Source of the DNA: an uncultured Prevotellaceae bacterium
Lineage (GTDB): Bacteria > Bacteroidota > Bacteroidia > Bacteroidales > Bacteroidaceae
Length of the DNA stretch: 38,406 nt
Direction of reading: 5' to 3'
NCBI GenBank assembly: GCA_946186505.1
Contig: CAMHNI010000034.1
Span: 1-38,406 of the forward strand
Below the pieces are notes generated by a model that worked only from the letters and a program-made list of their open reading frames with translations, did not search any database and had not been told where the DNA came from. Below, in pieces: positions 1-9,319 of the stretch (position 1 is the stretch's first letter; each line of letters opens with the position of its first letter). The translations under genes were made by a program, and so were the position numbers.

Positions 1-1933
1 GCGGCTCCTTGATGAGCTCGGGCTCGTTGCCCTTGCCTTTGTACTCCCAGCAGCCAACGTAGAAGTAGTTCTCGTCGTCGCGCTTAGCCTCGCCTTCCTC
101 GGTCTGATACTCCTCGCGGAAGTGACCGCCGCAGGACTCGTTACGAGAGAGAGCGTCGAAGGCTACGAGCTGACCCATGGTGAAGAAGTCACGGAGGTGA
201 ATGGCCTTGTCAAGCTCGATGTTCAGGCCTTCCTTCGTGCCGGGCACGAAGAGGTTCGTATCGAACTCCTTCTGAAGCTCCTGCATCTTCTTCAGACCCG
301 TCTTCAGGCCCTCAGCGGTGCGGCCCATACCGACATACTCCCACATGATGTGACCCAGCTCCTTGTGGATAGAGTCGACAGAGCGCTTACCCTTGATGTT
401 GAGCAGACGGTCTTGCTCTGCGTCAACGGCCTTCTCAGCCTCAGCAAACTCGGGCAGGTCAGTGCTGATCTTGCCCCAGATTGACTGGTCGGCCAGGTAG
501 TTCTGAATGGTGTAAGGCAGCACGAAGTAACCATCGGCCAAGCCCTGCATCAGTGCCGAAGCACCAAGACGGTTGGCACCATGGTCGGAGAAGTTGCACT
601 CACCGATAGCGAACAGGCCGGGGATAGAGGTCTGCAGCTCGTAGTCAACCCAGATACCACCCATCGTGTAGTGGATGGCGGGATAGATCATCATGGGCTT
701 GTAGTACTTCACGCCGTTGATCTCGTTGGCAACGTCGCCGGGGAATACGTCGGTAATCTCCTCGTACATCTCGAAGAGGTTGCCGTAACGCTGCATGATG
801 ACATCAAGGCCCAGGCGGTTGATAGACTCAGAGAAGTCGAGGAACACGGCCAGACCGGTGTTGTTCACGCCGAAGCCCTTGTCACAACGCTCCTTAGCGG
901 CACGCGAGGCCACGTCACGGGGAACGAGGTTACCGAATGCCGGATAGCGGCGCTCCAGATAGTAGTCACGGTCCTCCTCAGGAATCTCCCAACCCTGCTT
1001 CGTTCCGGCCTGCAGAGCCTTGGCATCCTCAATCTTCTTGGGAACCCAGATACGGCCATCGTTACGCAGCGACTCAGACATCAGCGTCAGCTTCGACTGC
1101 TTGTCGCCGTGAACGGGGATACAAGTGGGGTGAATCTGCACGTAAGAGGGATTTGCAAAGTAAGCACCCTTACGATAACACTGAACGGCAGCCGAGCAGT
1201 TGCAGCCCATGGCGTTGGTAGAGAGGAAGTAGGTGTTGCCATAACCGCCAGTAGCGATGACAACGGCATTTGCCGAGAAACGCTCCAGCTTGCCTGTTGT
1301 CAGGTTCTTGGCAATGATACCGCGGGCACGGCCATTGACGATGACCACATCCTCCATCTCGTAGCGGGTGTAGAGCTTCACCTTACCGGCATTCACCTGG
1401 CAGCTCAGCGAGCTATAGGCACCGAGCAGCAGCTGCTGGCCGGTCTGACCCTTGGCGTAGAACGTACGGCTCACCTGGGCACCACCGAACGAACGGTTGG
1501 CCAGCATGCCGCCATACTCACGGGCAAAGGGAACGCCCTGAGCCACGCACTGGTCGATGATGTTGTTAGAGACCTCAGCCAGACGATAGACATTGGCCTC
1601 GCGGGCACGATAGTCACCACCCTTCACGGTGTCGTAGAACAGACGATAGACCGAGTCACCATCGTTCTGATAGCACTTGGCAGCGTTGATACCGCCCTGA
1701 GCAGCGATAGAGTGAGCACGACGGGGTGAGTCCTGAATGCAGAAATTATACACGTTGAAACCCATCTCGGCGAGTGAAGCTGCTGCCGATGCACCAGCCA
1801 AGCCGGTACCAACAACAATGACGTCAAGCTTCAGCTTGTTCTTTGGGTTGACCAGACGCTGATGAGCCTTATATTCCTTCCATTTCTCAGGTACGGGACC
1901 TGCGGGAATCTTAGAATCTATTACTTTAGCCAT
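1..1933 (-). CDS. frdA: Fumarate reductase / succinate dehydrogenase flavoprotein subunit (3' end cut by window edge)
   Basis: Catalytic FAD subunit that interconverts fumarate and succinate at the inner face of the membrane. About 644 codons are present and the stop lies beyond the left edge. The start is the ATG at 1933 ([10 protein letters not shown]). Visible are a Rossmann FAD-binding motif ([13 protein letters not shown], residues about 40-52), the flavin-linking histidine H74 in [10 protein letters not shown], the substrate-site segments REYGG and QIHPTC, an arginine in RDVASR, and HYTMGG near the C-terminal third. The gene follows frdC by 38 nt. In Bacteroidota the iron-sulfur subunit gene frdB normally comes next, here outside the window. 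In these anaerobes the complex usually works as fumarate reductase with succinate as end product; the direction cannot be read from sequence. Confidence 0.95.
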   Translation of the reverse strand, partial: MAKVIDSKIPAGPVPEKWKEYKAHQRLVNPKNKLKLDVIVVGTGLAGASAAASLAEMGFNVYNFCIQDSPRRAHSIAAQGGINAAKCYQNDGDSVYRLFYDTVKGGDYRAREANVYRLAEVSNNIIDQCVAQGVPFAREYGGMLANRSFGGAQVSRTFYAKGQTGQQLLLGAYSSLSCQVNAGKVKLYTRYEMEDVVIVNGRARGIIAKNLTTGKLERFSANAVVIATGGYGNTYFLSTNAMGCNCSAAVQCYRKGAYFANPSYVQIHPTCIPVHGDKQSKLTLMSESLRNDGRIWVPKKIEDAKALQAGTKQGWEIPEEDRDYYLERRYPAFGNLVPRDVASRAAKERCDKGFGVNNTGLAVFLDFSESINRLGLDVIMQRYGNLFEMYEEITDVFPGDVANEINGVKYYKPMMIYPAIHYTMGGIWVDYELQTSIPGLFAIGECNFSDHGANRLGASALMQGLADGYFVLPYTIQNYLADQSIWGKISTDLPEFAEAEKAVDAEQDRLLNIKGKRSVDSIHKELGHIMWEYVGMGRTAEGLKTGLKKMQELQKEFDTNLFVPGTKEGLNIELDKAIHLRDFFTMGQLVAFDALSRNESCGGHFREEYQTEEGEAKRDDENYFYVGCWEYKGKGNEPELIKEP

Positions 1934-1971
1934 AACTTTAATTTTCGATTTACGGATTTTCGATTTTCAAT
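1934..1971 (-). repeat. Purine-rich short repeats in the frdC-frdA gap
   Basis: Read on the minus strand, the 38-nt gap is built of imperfect units close to ATTGAAA and ATCGAAA with a period near 7. It starts directly after the frdC stop and ends at the frdA ATG. It resembles the tracts at 17800-17831, 25891-25911 and 31662-31717 but is the most degenerate of the four. Confidence 0.5.
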
Positions 1972-2673
1972 TTAAGCGCAGCAGCTACCGTCGCAGAGTG
2001 AGGGAGCGCAACCGAACCAGAAGGCCAGAACGACAACGGCAAAGCCGAGCATGAGCAGGCTGACGTAGATGATGCCGATGATCTTCCAGCGGCAGAACCA
2101 AGTCTTACCACTCCAACCGAGCGTTTGGAGAGCTGACCAGAAACCGTGAGTGAGGTGGAACCAGATGGCAACAAACCAAACCAGATAAAGCACCGAGAAC
2201 ACGGGATTAGAGAACGTGTCGACGATGTAGGCAAAACCGTCAGCAGGACCGTGAGTACCGATGACACCGAAAATCTCAGCAAACATCATATTGTACCAGA
2301 AGTCCTTCAGGTGCAACAGCAAGCCGACGAGGATGATGAGACCCAGCACGAGCATGTTCTTAGAGTACCACTCTACGATGCCACCCTTGGTGACCGTCGA
2401 AACCTCGTAGCGGTTGCCACCGCGGGCCGTACGGTTCTGCGCCGTCAGGATGAAGGCATAGACGATGTGAATCACTGCCAGGGCTGCCAAACCAAGTGTT
2501 GCCACAACAGCATACCAGTTGGCACCCAGGAATTCGCAAATCATGTTGTAACCCTCTTCCGAGAAAAGCGCCACCATGTTCATGCAACCGTGGAAGGTCA
2601 GGAACAAGATCAGCGCAATACCCGTTACGGACATTACAACTTTTCTACCAATTGATGAATTGATTAACCACAT
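1972..2673 (-). CDS. frdC: Fumarate reductase / succinate dehydrogenase cytochrome b subunit
   Basis: Membrane anchor of the frd complex, 233 aa, of the single-polypeptide b558 type that carries haem and passes electrons between menaquinol and the flavoprotein. Five hydrophobic segments are seen at roughly residues 12-32, 50-75, 107-125, 155-175 and 195-218, with histidines in FHGCMN, VIHIVYAF, LLHLKDF and FHLTHGFW as candidate haem ligands. The ATG at 2673 begins MWLINSSIGRK, typical for the family. The C-terminus ends in a short Cys-rich tail with C222, C227, C231 and C232. It is the first gene of the frdCAB-type operon. Confidence 0.93.
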   Translation of the reverse strand: MWLINSSIGRKVVMSVTGIALILFLTFHGCMNMVALFSEEGYNMICEFLGANWYAVVATLGLAALAVIHIVYAFILTAQNRTARGGNRYEVSTVTKGGIVEWYSKNMLVLGLIILVGLLLHLKDFWYNMMFAEIFGVIGTHGPADGFAYIVDTFSNPVFSVLYLVWFVAIWFHLTHGFWSALQTLGWSGKTWFCRWKIIGIIYVSLLMLGFAVVVLAFWFGCAPSLCDGSCCA

Positions 2674-2746
2674 AAGTTGTTGAAATTAAATTATTTAAAT
2701 AATTGAAAATACTTAGTATTAGGTATGTGCGTACACGTTGAGGGTA

Positions 2747-2778
2747 CAAAATTAATAAAAAGAAATGATATTCGCAAA
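2747..2778 (-). promoter_or_regulatory. Bacteroidota-type promoter of the frd operon
   Basis: On the minus strand a -33 TTTG (plus positions 2775-2778) is followed after 20 nt by a -7 TAATTTTG (2747-2754), matching the TTTG/TAnnTTTG consensus. Transcription would start near 2740, about 67 nt before the frdC ATG. The -33 box lies inside the palindrome at 2771-2788. Confidence 0.75.
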
Positions 2779-2788
2779 CGTTTGCGAA
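2771..2788. promoter_or_regulatory. Perfect 18-bp palindrome, probable operator of the frd promoter
   Basis: TTCGCAAACGTTTGCGAA is a perfect inverted repeat with a central CG. Its form, GCAAACGTTTGC flanked by TTC/GAA, is that of LacI/GalR-family operators. It covers the frd -33 box, the position expected for a repressor. No LacI-type gene is in the window, so the binding protein is unknown. Confidence 0.65.
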
Positions 2789-2846
2789 AGAAAAATTCAT
2801 TATTTATACGGAAAATAAGGAGTTTGGGAGTTTTGGAGTTTAGGCA

Positions 2847-3632
2847 TTACTGACGCTGGCGGACGGCCTCATACATCAGAATGGCGGCAGAAACTGAGAC
2901 ATTCAGCGAGTCGATACGCCCTAACATAGGTATGCGGATGTGGGCATCGGCAGCCTCGCGCCATTGGTCGGTAAGGCCCGTGGCCTCTGTGCCCATCACG
3001 ATGGCCGTCGCACGGCGCATATCGGTGTCGTAATAGAGTGAGGAGTCTTGAAGCTGGGCCGTAAGTATCTGTATTCCAGATGATTTCAGAAATGCAATAC
3101 ATTCCTCTGACGTACAGGCCACACAGGGAACACTGAAGAAGCCGCCGACAGAAGAACGGATGAGATTGGGATTGTAAAGGTCGGTCAAAGGGTCGCAGAC
3201 GATGACGGCATCGACGCCGGCAGCATCAGCCGAACGGAGGATGGCACCGAGATTGCCTGGTTTTTCCACTCGTTCCAACACAACCACCAAGGGATTGTCC
3301 GGCAATTGCAGGTCGGCGAGTGTTGTCGCTCGCACCCTGATCTCAGCAATAATCCCTTCGGTGCTGTCACGATAGGCGATTTTTTCATAGACGGCCTTAG
3401 ATACCTCAAACATTCGAACGTCAGCAGGGAAGGTAGGTAGCGATTCCGTCCCTCTTTTGACTGCCGGACACCAGAACACAGTGTCAACCTCGAAACCCGC
3501 TTCCAAACAATATGTTAGTTCACGGCGGCCTTCGACCACAAACAGACCCGTCTTTCGTCGCTCCGAAGACTTCTGTTGGAGTTGCAGCAACAGTTTGACT
3601 TTCGGATTTTGCGTACTTGACAATATCTCCAT
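2847..3632 (-). CDS. TrmH/SpoU-family RNA 2'-O-methyltransferase
   Basis: Probable SAM-dependent RNA ribose methyltransferase, 261 aa. Residues about 1-100 form the substrate-binding N-terminal region (STQNPKVKLLLQLQQKSSERR, then FVVEGRRE). The C-terminal half is a SPOUT knot with its three motifs: ERVEKPGNLGAILRSADAAG, VMGTEATGLTD and IPMLGRIDSLNVSVSAAIL. The ATG at 3632 (MEILSS) is preferred over an in-frame GTG at 3641. The gene starts 13 nt after the stop of the upstream esterase, so the two are probably co-transcribed with no functional link evident. Whether rRNA or tRNA is methylated cannot be read from sequence. Confidence 0.9.
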   Translation of the reverse strand: MEILSSTQNPKVKLLLQLQQKSSERRKTGLFVVEGRRELTYCLEAGFEVDTVFWCPAVKRGTESLPTFPADVRMFEVSKAVYEKIAYRDSTEGIIAEIRVRATTLADLQLPDNPLVVVLERVEKPGNLGAILRSADAAGVDAVIVCDPLTDLYNPNLIRSSVGGFFSVPCVACTSEECIAFLKSSGIQILTAQLQDSSLYYDTDMRRATAIVMGTEATGLTDQWREAADAHIRIPMLGRIDSLNVSVSAAILMYEAVRQRQ

Positions 3633-3645
3633 AGCAAACACGAGA

Positions 3646-5607
3646 TTAGAGATGGTGTTCGAACGGCCCGACAGGTAGTCCCGATTTCGTGTAGGCGTTC
3701 AACTTGATGGGGTTATCCTTCCAGGCGTGGCGTACACGGACAGGATTGGCGATGGGCGATGTGATGACGATGGTATTACCCTCTGCACGGGCCGTGGCGT
3801 TCAGAAAACGTCCGTCACTGCCAGCCGTTTCGAACTCAAAGAGCTGAGAGTTGTCCTGCAAAGGCTGGTCAAAGGTCAGCGTGATTGTGGTATTTTCAAC
3901 TACCGATGATACAATTTCCGGCATCAGTCGTACCCGTTTGTCACCATAGACCATGCGGTCGAAACAGAGTCCGATGCGTTCGGCCACCTCACGTTTGCGC
4001 AAAGGGTGTATGTCAACAGTCTCGCCTAAATCGATAGCCGATGCCAGTTCTACACAATCTAACTTCTTAGCAGCGAGTCTCTGAGCCTCACGCAGTTGTG
4101 CCCATCCGGAATTCTGCGGTTGGTCAGACGGTTCCATGTAGTTGGCTAACTGTACGATGGTAAAGGGCAACTGCGGCTGTTGCCACAGGGCACGCCAGTT
4201 GTTGATCATCATTGTCAGATACTGCTCGTACGGCCAGGGATGTCCTGTGTTCGATTCACCTTGGTACCAGACAATACCACTAAGAGCGTATGGAGCCAGC
4301 GGGTGAACTACGGCATTGTAAAGCGTGGTAGGCAGGTTCTGCAGCGACACGTCGACACTGGGACAGCCAAGCATCACTACGCCAACGTGATGCTTCCACG
4401 TCTCGCTGAGAGGTATGACATCTGTCGGTAGTGGGTTTAGGCTCTGCCGGTCATCACCAAAAGCAATCAGGTAAGGTTTCTCCTTAATGAAGTGTACCGT
4501 ACCGTTTTTATTGATAAAGCGTATGGTGATGACGTTGTCGCCCTCACGCAACAGGCCTTCAGGGATGTCATAGCGTCGTGGCGGGTACTGGTAACCCGTG
4601 GATCCCACCTGACGTCCGTTAACATAGGTGACATCGGAGTCGAACAGCGTGCCGAGCAACAAACGGGCGGGCTGTCCAGCGTGCGCCTTGTCAACAGTAA
4701 CATGCTGGCGCAGCCAGATGCTACCAACGATGCCTCGACCACCAATTTTCGCCCATTCCATCGAATATTGGTTCACTTCCTTCCAGTCTGAGTCGTCATA
4801 ATCCAAGGCCGTAAAATCCACCCTTTTGCCAGGATCTTTTTCATCAAGCAACTTGTTCCACTGCTGGCTTATCAACATGTTGGCACGCATCTGTGTCCTC
4901 ACGTAGTCATCGTTTTGGTAGAGCTTCGTCTTTTCCACAAGCATGGGGTGCTCTTTCTGTAATGAATCTGCAGAGATCCATGCCTCAATGGGCGTACCAC
5001 CCCAGCTATTGACAATAATACCTTGAGGCACACCGCTCTTTTCAAACATCCGCTTGCCCAGGAAATAACCAACGGCAGAAAAAAGCCAGGCGTTTTGCTT
5101 CGTCACAGGCTTCCAGTTGATAGTCGTCGGACGGATGTTGTCACGAACACCGTGGGTGTCTGTCTCGTTCTGCACCCGGAACAAACGTATCTGCGGGTTT
5201 TCGTAACTGTCGATGTCCTTCGTGTACCAAGGATAGACGCGCTCAATGGTCACGTCTATATTCGACTGGCCAGAGCAGAGCCACACATCACCGATCATCA
5301 CGTCACTGAGCACAATCTTTTCACTGTTCACGCCTCCACCCTTCACTTCCATCGTGTAGGGTCCTCCCGCCTTCATCTTCGGCAGGTCTATACGCCATCT
5401 CCCTTCTCCATCGGCAGTGGTCACATAGGTTTTCTTATTGAAAGTGATGGTGACAGCCTCACCTGCATCGGCTTTTCCCCAGACGGGGACGGGTTGGTTG
5501 CGCTGAAGCACCATGCTGTTCTGAAACATCTGCGGGAGGGTCACTTTGGCACCCGATTGTAATGCACAGGCCAGCAACGCAGCCCAGAAGAGAATCTTCT
5601 TATTCAT
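3646..5607 (-). CDS. Secreted sialate O-acetylesterase (SASA) family carbohydrate esterase
   Basis: Predicted deacetylase of acetylated sugars, 653 aa, starting at the ATG at 5607 (MNKKILFWAALLACALQSGA, a signal peptide); the reading frame stays open upstream but lacks a better start. SGNH-type catalytic residues are visible: S115 in LCSGQSN, the WYQGESNTGHP block, and D532/H534 in DIHP. A beta-sandwich insert lies between the catalytic blocks (about 245-380). The gene is divergent from the xylan symporter operon across a 190-nt promoter region. That context makes acetylated xylan or xylo-oligosaccharides a better guess than sialic acid, but this is inference; no sialic acid catabolic gene is present. 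A TATTTTTG -7 box lies at 5642-5649. Confidence 0.88.
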   Translation of the reverse strand: MNKKILFWAALLACALQSGAKVTLPQMFQNSMVLQRNQPVPVWGKADAGEAVTITFNKKTYVTTADGEGRWRIDLPKMKAGGPYTMEVKGGGVNSEKIVLSDVMIGDVWLCSGQSNIDVTIERVYPWYTKDIDSYENPQIRLFRVQNETDTHGVRDNIRPTTINWKPVTKQNAWLFSAVGYFLGKRMFEKSGVPQGIIVNSWGGTPIEAWISADSLQKEHPMLVEKTKLYQNDDYVRTQMRANMLISQQWNKLLDEKDPGKRVDFTALDYDDSDWKEVNQYSMEWAKIGGRGIVGSIWLRQHVTVDKAHAGQPARLLLGTLFDSDVTYVNGRQVGSTGYQYPPRRYDIPEGLLREGDNVITIRFINKNGTVHFIKEKPYLIAFGDDRQSLNPLPTDVIPLSETWKHHVGVVMLGCPSVDVSLQNLPTTLYNAVVHPLAPYALSGIVWYQGESNTGHPWPYEQYLTMMINNWRALWQQPQLPFTIVQLANYMEPSDQPQNSGWAQLREAQRLAAKKLDCVELASAIDLGETVDIHPLRKREVAERIGLCFDRMVYGDKRVRLMPEIVSSVVENTTITLTFDQPLQDNSQLFEFETAGSDGRFLNATARAEGNTIVITSPIANPVRVRHAWKDNPIKLNAYTKSGLPVGPFEHHL

Positions 5608-5797
5608 AATCAATAACGTTACGGTTAGTATTTTGATGCTGCAAAAATACACATTTTTTCCGATGAAACGGCAGGAAACAGAAGTTTTTTTGCTCGGATG
5701 AGATAATTTGAAAGACATCTGTAACATTTTTACATGTCCGAGTCGCAAATAATGCCTACCTTTGCAAACTGAAAAACGTAAATACACTCCAATAACC
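5608..5797. promoter_or_regulatory. Divergent promoter region between esterase and xylan operon
   Basis: The region carries -7 boxes in both directions: TATTTTTG on the minus strand (5642-5649) for the esterase and TACCTTTG on the plus strand (5757-5764) for the symporter operon. Neither has a convincing TTTG -33 box at 17-23 nt, which fits promoters needing an activator. No clear operator repeat was found. Confidence 0.55.
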
Positions 5798-7192
5798 ATG
5801 ACAACAAATGAAACAAAAGGCTTTTACAAGCTTTCGTGGCTCCAGCGCATCGGCTTCGGCTCGGGCGACCTGGCGCAGAACCTGATTTTCCAGACGGTAG
5901 CGTGCTACCTGATGATTTATCTTACAACAGTGTTGAAAATCAATCCGGCCTTTGTCAGCGGACTGATTCTCACGGTTCGACTCATTGACTGCTTCTGGAG
6001 TCCTGTGGTGGGGCGTTATATTGATAACCGCAACCCGAAACTTGGCAAGTATCGTGCTTATCTCCTTTACGGTGGTATTCCTCTTACAGTTGCAGCCTGC
6101 TTGCTGATGCTTCCTCAGGCGGCTACATGGTCGGTGACCATGAAGATGATCTACGCAACTGTCAGCTATACCGTGCTGAGCATGATTTATTCCGTGGTAA
6201 ACATTCCTTATGGCTCCATCATGGCCAGTATGACTCGCGATAACGACGAGGTACTGATTCTGACTTCTACCCGAATGGTCTGCGCCAACATCGGTCAGAT
6301 TGTCGTACAGGCAGGCTTCCCAATCGGTCTCGCTATGTGTGTTCACATGGCCATCGACTGGAATCAGGCTACGTTTATGGCTATCGGTACGATTCCTGCT
6401 TTTGTCATCTTGCCTTCTCTGCCAATGTTGAAGAGATGGCTGGGCAAGAAAGGACTTTATTATACGCTTCTTGCTATCGGCTTAGTTGGATTTGCCATTC
6501 TGTTCACCATCGGTAAATTCTTTGATGTAACAAGTCTCAATGCCCTTGTTCAGACAGCCAAGGTCATGACGGGCGTCGGACTCCTTGTCGGTTCACTGAT
6601 GTGGGCGCTGGTTCCTGAGGTTATCACAGAAGCCGAATATCGCACAGGGAACAGACCCGCAGCCACAGTCAATGCATTGGCCGGTGTCGCTTTCAAGGCA
6701 GGATTCTCCATTGCCGGTTGGATTACGCCTCTGGTGATGGGATGGATTGGCTTTAACTTCGCCAGCGAAGAGTCAGCCTTGCCTACTAACCCGATGGCAT
6801 GGTTTACGGTGACCTGTGTCTTTGCACTCGTCGGTTTTGTTCTCTTGATGCTCTGCTTCATGGGTAGCAAGGAGAATATCACCACGACGCCTGAAAAGCC
6901 TGTCACATTTGGTGAGATGTGGCAGGAGTTCAAGGCCAACAAGTGCCTGCAGCTTGTGCTTAGCATCTTCGTTGTAGTGTTCCTCGCATCATTTATCAGC
7001 GCACCAGTAAATGCCTATTATCCTAAACTGGCCAATTATTCTGAAATAGCAAAGAATGCCATTTTGGTGTTCACAACCATCATTCCTGCCATTCTTCTTG
7101 TCGTTGTAGGATACTTGATTTATAAGTACCCGCTTACAGACGAGAGACTTGACGAAATCAACAAGGAGATTGAAGCACGTAATAATGGTTAA
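5798..7192 (+). CDS. xynD: GPH-family cation:sugar symporter (XynD-like)
   Basis: Inner-membrane symporter, 464 aa, of the glycoside-pentoside-hexuronide family (MelB/XylP relatives), predicted to import xylose oligomers with a cation. The start is the ATG at 5798 (MTTNETKGFYKLSW). The N-terminal signature LQRIGFGSGDLAQN and the loop after TM2, with RLIDCFWSPVVGRYIDNRNPKLGKYR, are typical; about 11-12 hydrophobic segments follow. It heads the operon with GH10 and GH43 genes and overlaps GH10 by 8 nt. P. bryantii has a symporter gene named xynD upstream of its xynA and xynB; the symbol rests on that parallel. Substrate specificity is inferred from neighbours. Confidence 0.88.
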   Translation: MTTNETKGFYKLSWLQRIGFGSGDLAQNLIFQTVACYLMIYLTTVLKINPAFVSGLILTVRLIDCFWSPVVGRYIDNRNPKLGKYRAYLLYGGIPLTVAACLLMLPQAATWSVTMKMIYATVSYTVLSMIYSVVNIPYGSIMASMTRDNDEVLILTSTRMVCANIGQIVVQAGFPIGLAMCVHMAIDWNQATFMAIGTIPAFVILPSLPMLKRWLGKKGLYYTLLAIGLVGFAILFTIGKFFDVTSLNALVQTAKVMTGVGLLVGSLMWALVPEVITEAEYRTGNRPAATVNALAGVAFKAGFSIAGWITPLVMGWIGFNFASEESALPTNPMAWFTVTCVFALVGFVLLMLCFMGSKENITTTPEKPVTFGEMWQEFKANKCLQLVLSIFVVVFLASFISAPVNAYYPKLANYSEIAKNAILVFTTIIPAILLVVVGYLIYKYPLTDERLDEINKEIEARNNG

Positions 7193-8294
7193 GAATACAA
7201 AGATACTGACTCTCTGCCTGGCCATGATGCCTCTGGCATCGATGGCCCAGCAGGGGCTGAAAGACGCCATCGGCAAGTACTGCCTCATCGGGGCTGCCAT
7301 CAACCAGTGGCAGAGCGACGGACAGGTGCCTGAAAGCGATGCCATCGTCGATAAGCATTTCAACTGTGCTGTGGCCGAGAACTGTATGAAGCCGGAGTCG
7401 CTGGCACCCGCCGAGGGCATCTTCGACTTCCGAGTAGCCGACAAGTTCGTCAACTACTGCCAGCAGCACAAGTTGAAGATCATCGGCCACTGTCTCGTCT
7501 GGCACTCCCAGGCGCCCGACTGGTGGTTCACCAACGGCTATACCGCCAGTCCCGCCTCGAAGGAAGTGTTGCGCGAGCGGCTCGTCAAGCACATCAAGAC
7601 CGTGGTGGGTCACTACAAAGGGCTGGTTCACGGCTGGGACGTGGTGAACGAGGCCATCGAGGATGACGGCTCGTTCCGCAAGTCACCTTACTATAACCTG
7701 CTGGGCGAGGAGTTCATCGAACTGGCTTTCCGCACCGCCCACGAGGCTGACCCCGATGCCGAGCTTTACTACAACGACTACTCTATGGCCCAGCCCGGTA
7801 AACGCGAGGCAGTCTGCCGACTGGTGAAGAACCTCAAGGCCAAGGGGCTTCGTATCGACGGCGTGGGTATGCAGAGCCACAACGGTCTGGACTATCCCAA
7901 TTTAGCGGAGTATGAGAAGTCGATGGACGCCTTTGCCGCCTGCGGCGTGAAGGTGATGATTACCGAACTCGACCTGAATGTGCTGCCCAGTCCCGAATCG
8001 TTTGGCGGTGCCGACATCGCCCAGAACTTCGAGTACCAGCAGAAGTTGAACCCCTATACTTCCGGTCTGCCTAACGACAAGCAGAAAGAGGTGGATGCCC
8101 GCTGGCTGCAGCTGTTCAACATCTTCTATAAGCATCGCGCGCATATAAGCCGCATCAACCTGTGGGGTGTCAGCGACGGAGGCTCGTGGCTCAACGGATG
8201 GCCCATCAAGGGGCGCACCAACTACCCTCTGCTCTTCGACCGCCAGTATCAGGCGAAGCCCGTTGTCAATGAAATCATTAAACTTTATCAATAA
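7185..8294 (+). CDS. xynA: GH10 endo-1,4-beta-xylanase (XynA-like)
   Basis: Cleaves internal beta-1,4 links of xylan. It has 369 aa and begins at the ATG at 7185 with a signal peptide (MVKNTKILTLCLAMMPLASMAQ). There is no lipobox, so it is probably periplasmic or released. A single GH10 barrel fills the rest: substrate motif HCLVWHSQAPDWW, acid/base E156 in WDVVNEA, nucleophile E261 in ITELDLNV, and a late WGVSDGGSWLNGWP segment. No carbohydrate-binding module is present. The start overlaps the symporter stop by 8 nt, suggesting translational coupling. Small single-domain GH10 enzymes with this gene order are known from P. bryantii (XynA). Confidence 0.95.
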   Translation: MVKNTKILTLCLAMMPLASMAQQGLKDAIGKYCLIGAAINQWQSDGQVPESDAIVDKHFNCAVAENCMKPESLAPAEGIFDFRVADKFVNYCQQHKLKIIGHCLVWHSQAPDWWFTNGYTASPASKEVLRERLVKHIKTVVGHYKGLVHGWDVVNEAIEDDGSFRKSPYYNLLGEEFIELAFRTAHEADPDAELYYNDYSMAQPGKREAVCRLVKNLKAKGLRIDGVGMQSHNGLDYPNLAEYEKSMDAFAACGVKVMITELDLNVLPSPESFGGADIAQNFEYQQKLNPYTSGLPNDKQKEVDARWLQLFNIFYKHRAHISRINLWGVSDGGSWLNGWPIKGRTNYPLLFDRQYQAKPVVNEIIKLYQ

Positions 8295-8299
8295 CTACT

Positions 8300-9319
8300 A
8301 TGGCAAAACTTCCACGTTATCTATTCCCGAGTGATTATATGGCCGACCCCGCGGCCCACGTGTTTAATGGCAAGCTCTTCGTCTATCCCTCCCACGACTG
8401 GGAGGCGGGCGCCGCCTTCGACGATGACGGTGGTCACTTCCAGATGAAGGACTACCACGTGCTGTCGTTCGACGATGTCGAGAACGACGATGCTATCGAT
8501 CACGGCGTCATCCTCGATGTCAGCCAGGTGCCCTGGGCAGAGAAGCAGATGTGGGACAGCGACGTCGTCGAGAAGGATGGCAAGTACTACCTCATCTTCT
8601 CGGCCAAGGACTACAACGGCGTGTTCCACCTTGGCGTAGCCATCGCCGACCGTCCAGAGGGTCCCTTCGTTCCCCAGGAGCACCCCATCCGCGGTGCTTA
8701 CAGCATAGACCCTTGCGTGTTCAAGGACGATGACGGCCAAGTGTATTGCTACTATGGCGGCCTCTGGGGCGGCCAGCTGCAATGGAACGTCGCCCCCAGT
8801 GTGCTCTGCGATTCTGCCGAAGAGGCCAAAGTTGACCTCGGCCCCGCCCCCGACCGTAAGACCCAACTCTTCACTACTCCCGACACGCCTGCCCTGCCCA
8901 GTCTGATGGCCCGTATGAGCGACGACCTCCTGCAGTTTGCCGAGGCTCCGCGCCGCGTGCTCGTTATTGACAAGGACGGCCAGCCCCTGAAGGCTGGCGA
9001 CCCGCACCGCTTCTTCGAGGCCTCATGGATGCACAAGTATCAGGGTAAGTACTATTTCTCGTACTCCACTGGCGACAGCCACTACCTGTGCTACGCCATC
9101 GGCGACAGCCCTTACGGTCCGTTCACCTATCAGGGTGTTATCCTCGAACCTGTCGTAGGCTGGACCACCCACCACTGTATCGTCGAGTACAAGGGCCAGT
9201 GGTACCTGCTTTACCACGACTGCGTACCCTCCAACGACGTGACACATCTGCGCTCCCTGAAGGTGCAGCGTCTCTATTACAACGAAGACGGCACTATCAA
9301 GCCAGTTGTAAATGAATAG
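8300..9319 (+). CDS. xynB: GH43 beta-xylosidase / arabinofuranosidase, cytoplasmic (XynB-like)
   Basis: Five-bladed propeller glycosidase of 339 aa, predicted to release xylose (possibly also arabinose) from imported oligosaccharides. It has no signal peptide (MAKLPRYLFPSDYM). The inverting GH43 triad is visible: base D16 in YMADPAAHV, pKa-modulating D137 in YSIDPCVF, and acid E240 in FFEASWMH. It starts 5 nt after the GH10 stop and its last 8 nt overlap the sigma-factor gene. Length and position match the xynB beta-xylosidase of P. bryantii. Xylosidase versus arabinofuranosidase activity cannot be fixed from sequence. Confidence 0.93.
   Translation: MAKLPRYLFPSDYMADPAAHVFNGKLFVYPSHDWEAGAAFDDDGGHFQMKDYHVLSFDDVENDDAIDHGVILDVSQVPWAEKQMWDSDVVEKDGKYYLIFSAKDYNGVFHLGVAIADRPEGPFVPQEHPIRGAYSIDPCVFKDDDGQVYCYYGGLWGGQLQWNVAPSVLCDSAEEAKVDLGPAPDRKTQLFTTPDTPALPSLMARMSDDLLQFAEAPRRVLVIDKDGQPLKAGDPHRFFEASWMHKYQGKYYFSYSTGDSHYLCYAIGDSPYGPFTYQGVILEPVVGWTTHHCIVEYKGQWYLLYHDCVPSNDVTHLRSLKVQRLYYNEDGTIKPVVNE

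Noticed and set aside
581..1729. 382-codon open frame on the plus strand opposite frdA
   Set aside because: It lies wholly antisense to an unambiguous frdA and has no family resemblance; it is a by-product of biased codon use.
3646..5799. Longer 717-aa version of the SASA esterase
   Set aside because: The first 64 residues are not signal-like and would cover the promoter; a clean signal peptide starts at the ATG at 5607.
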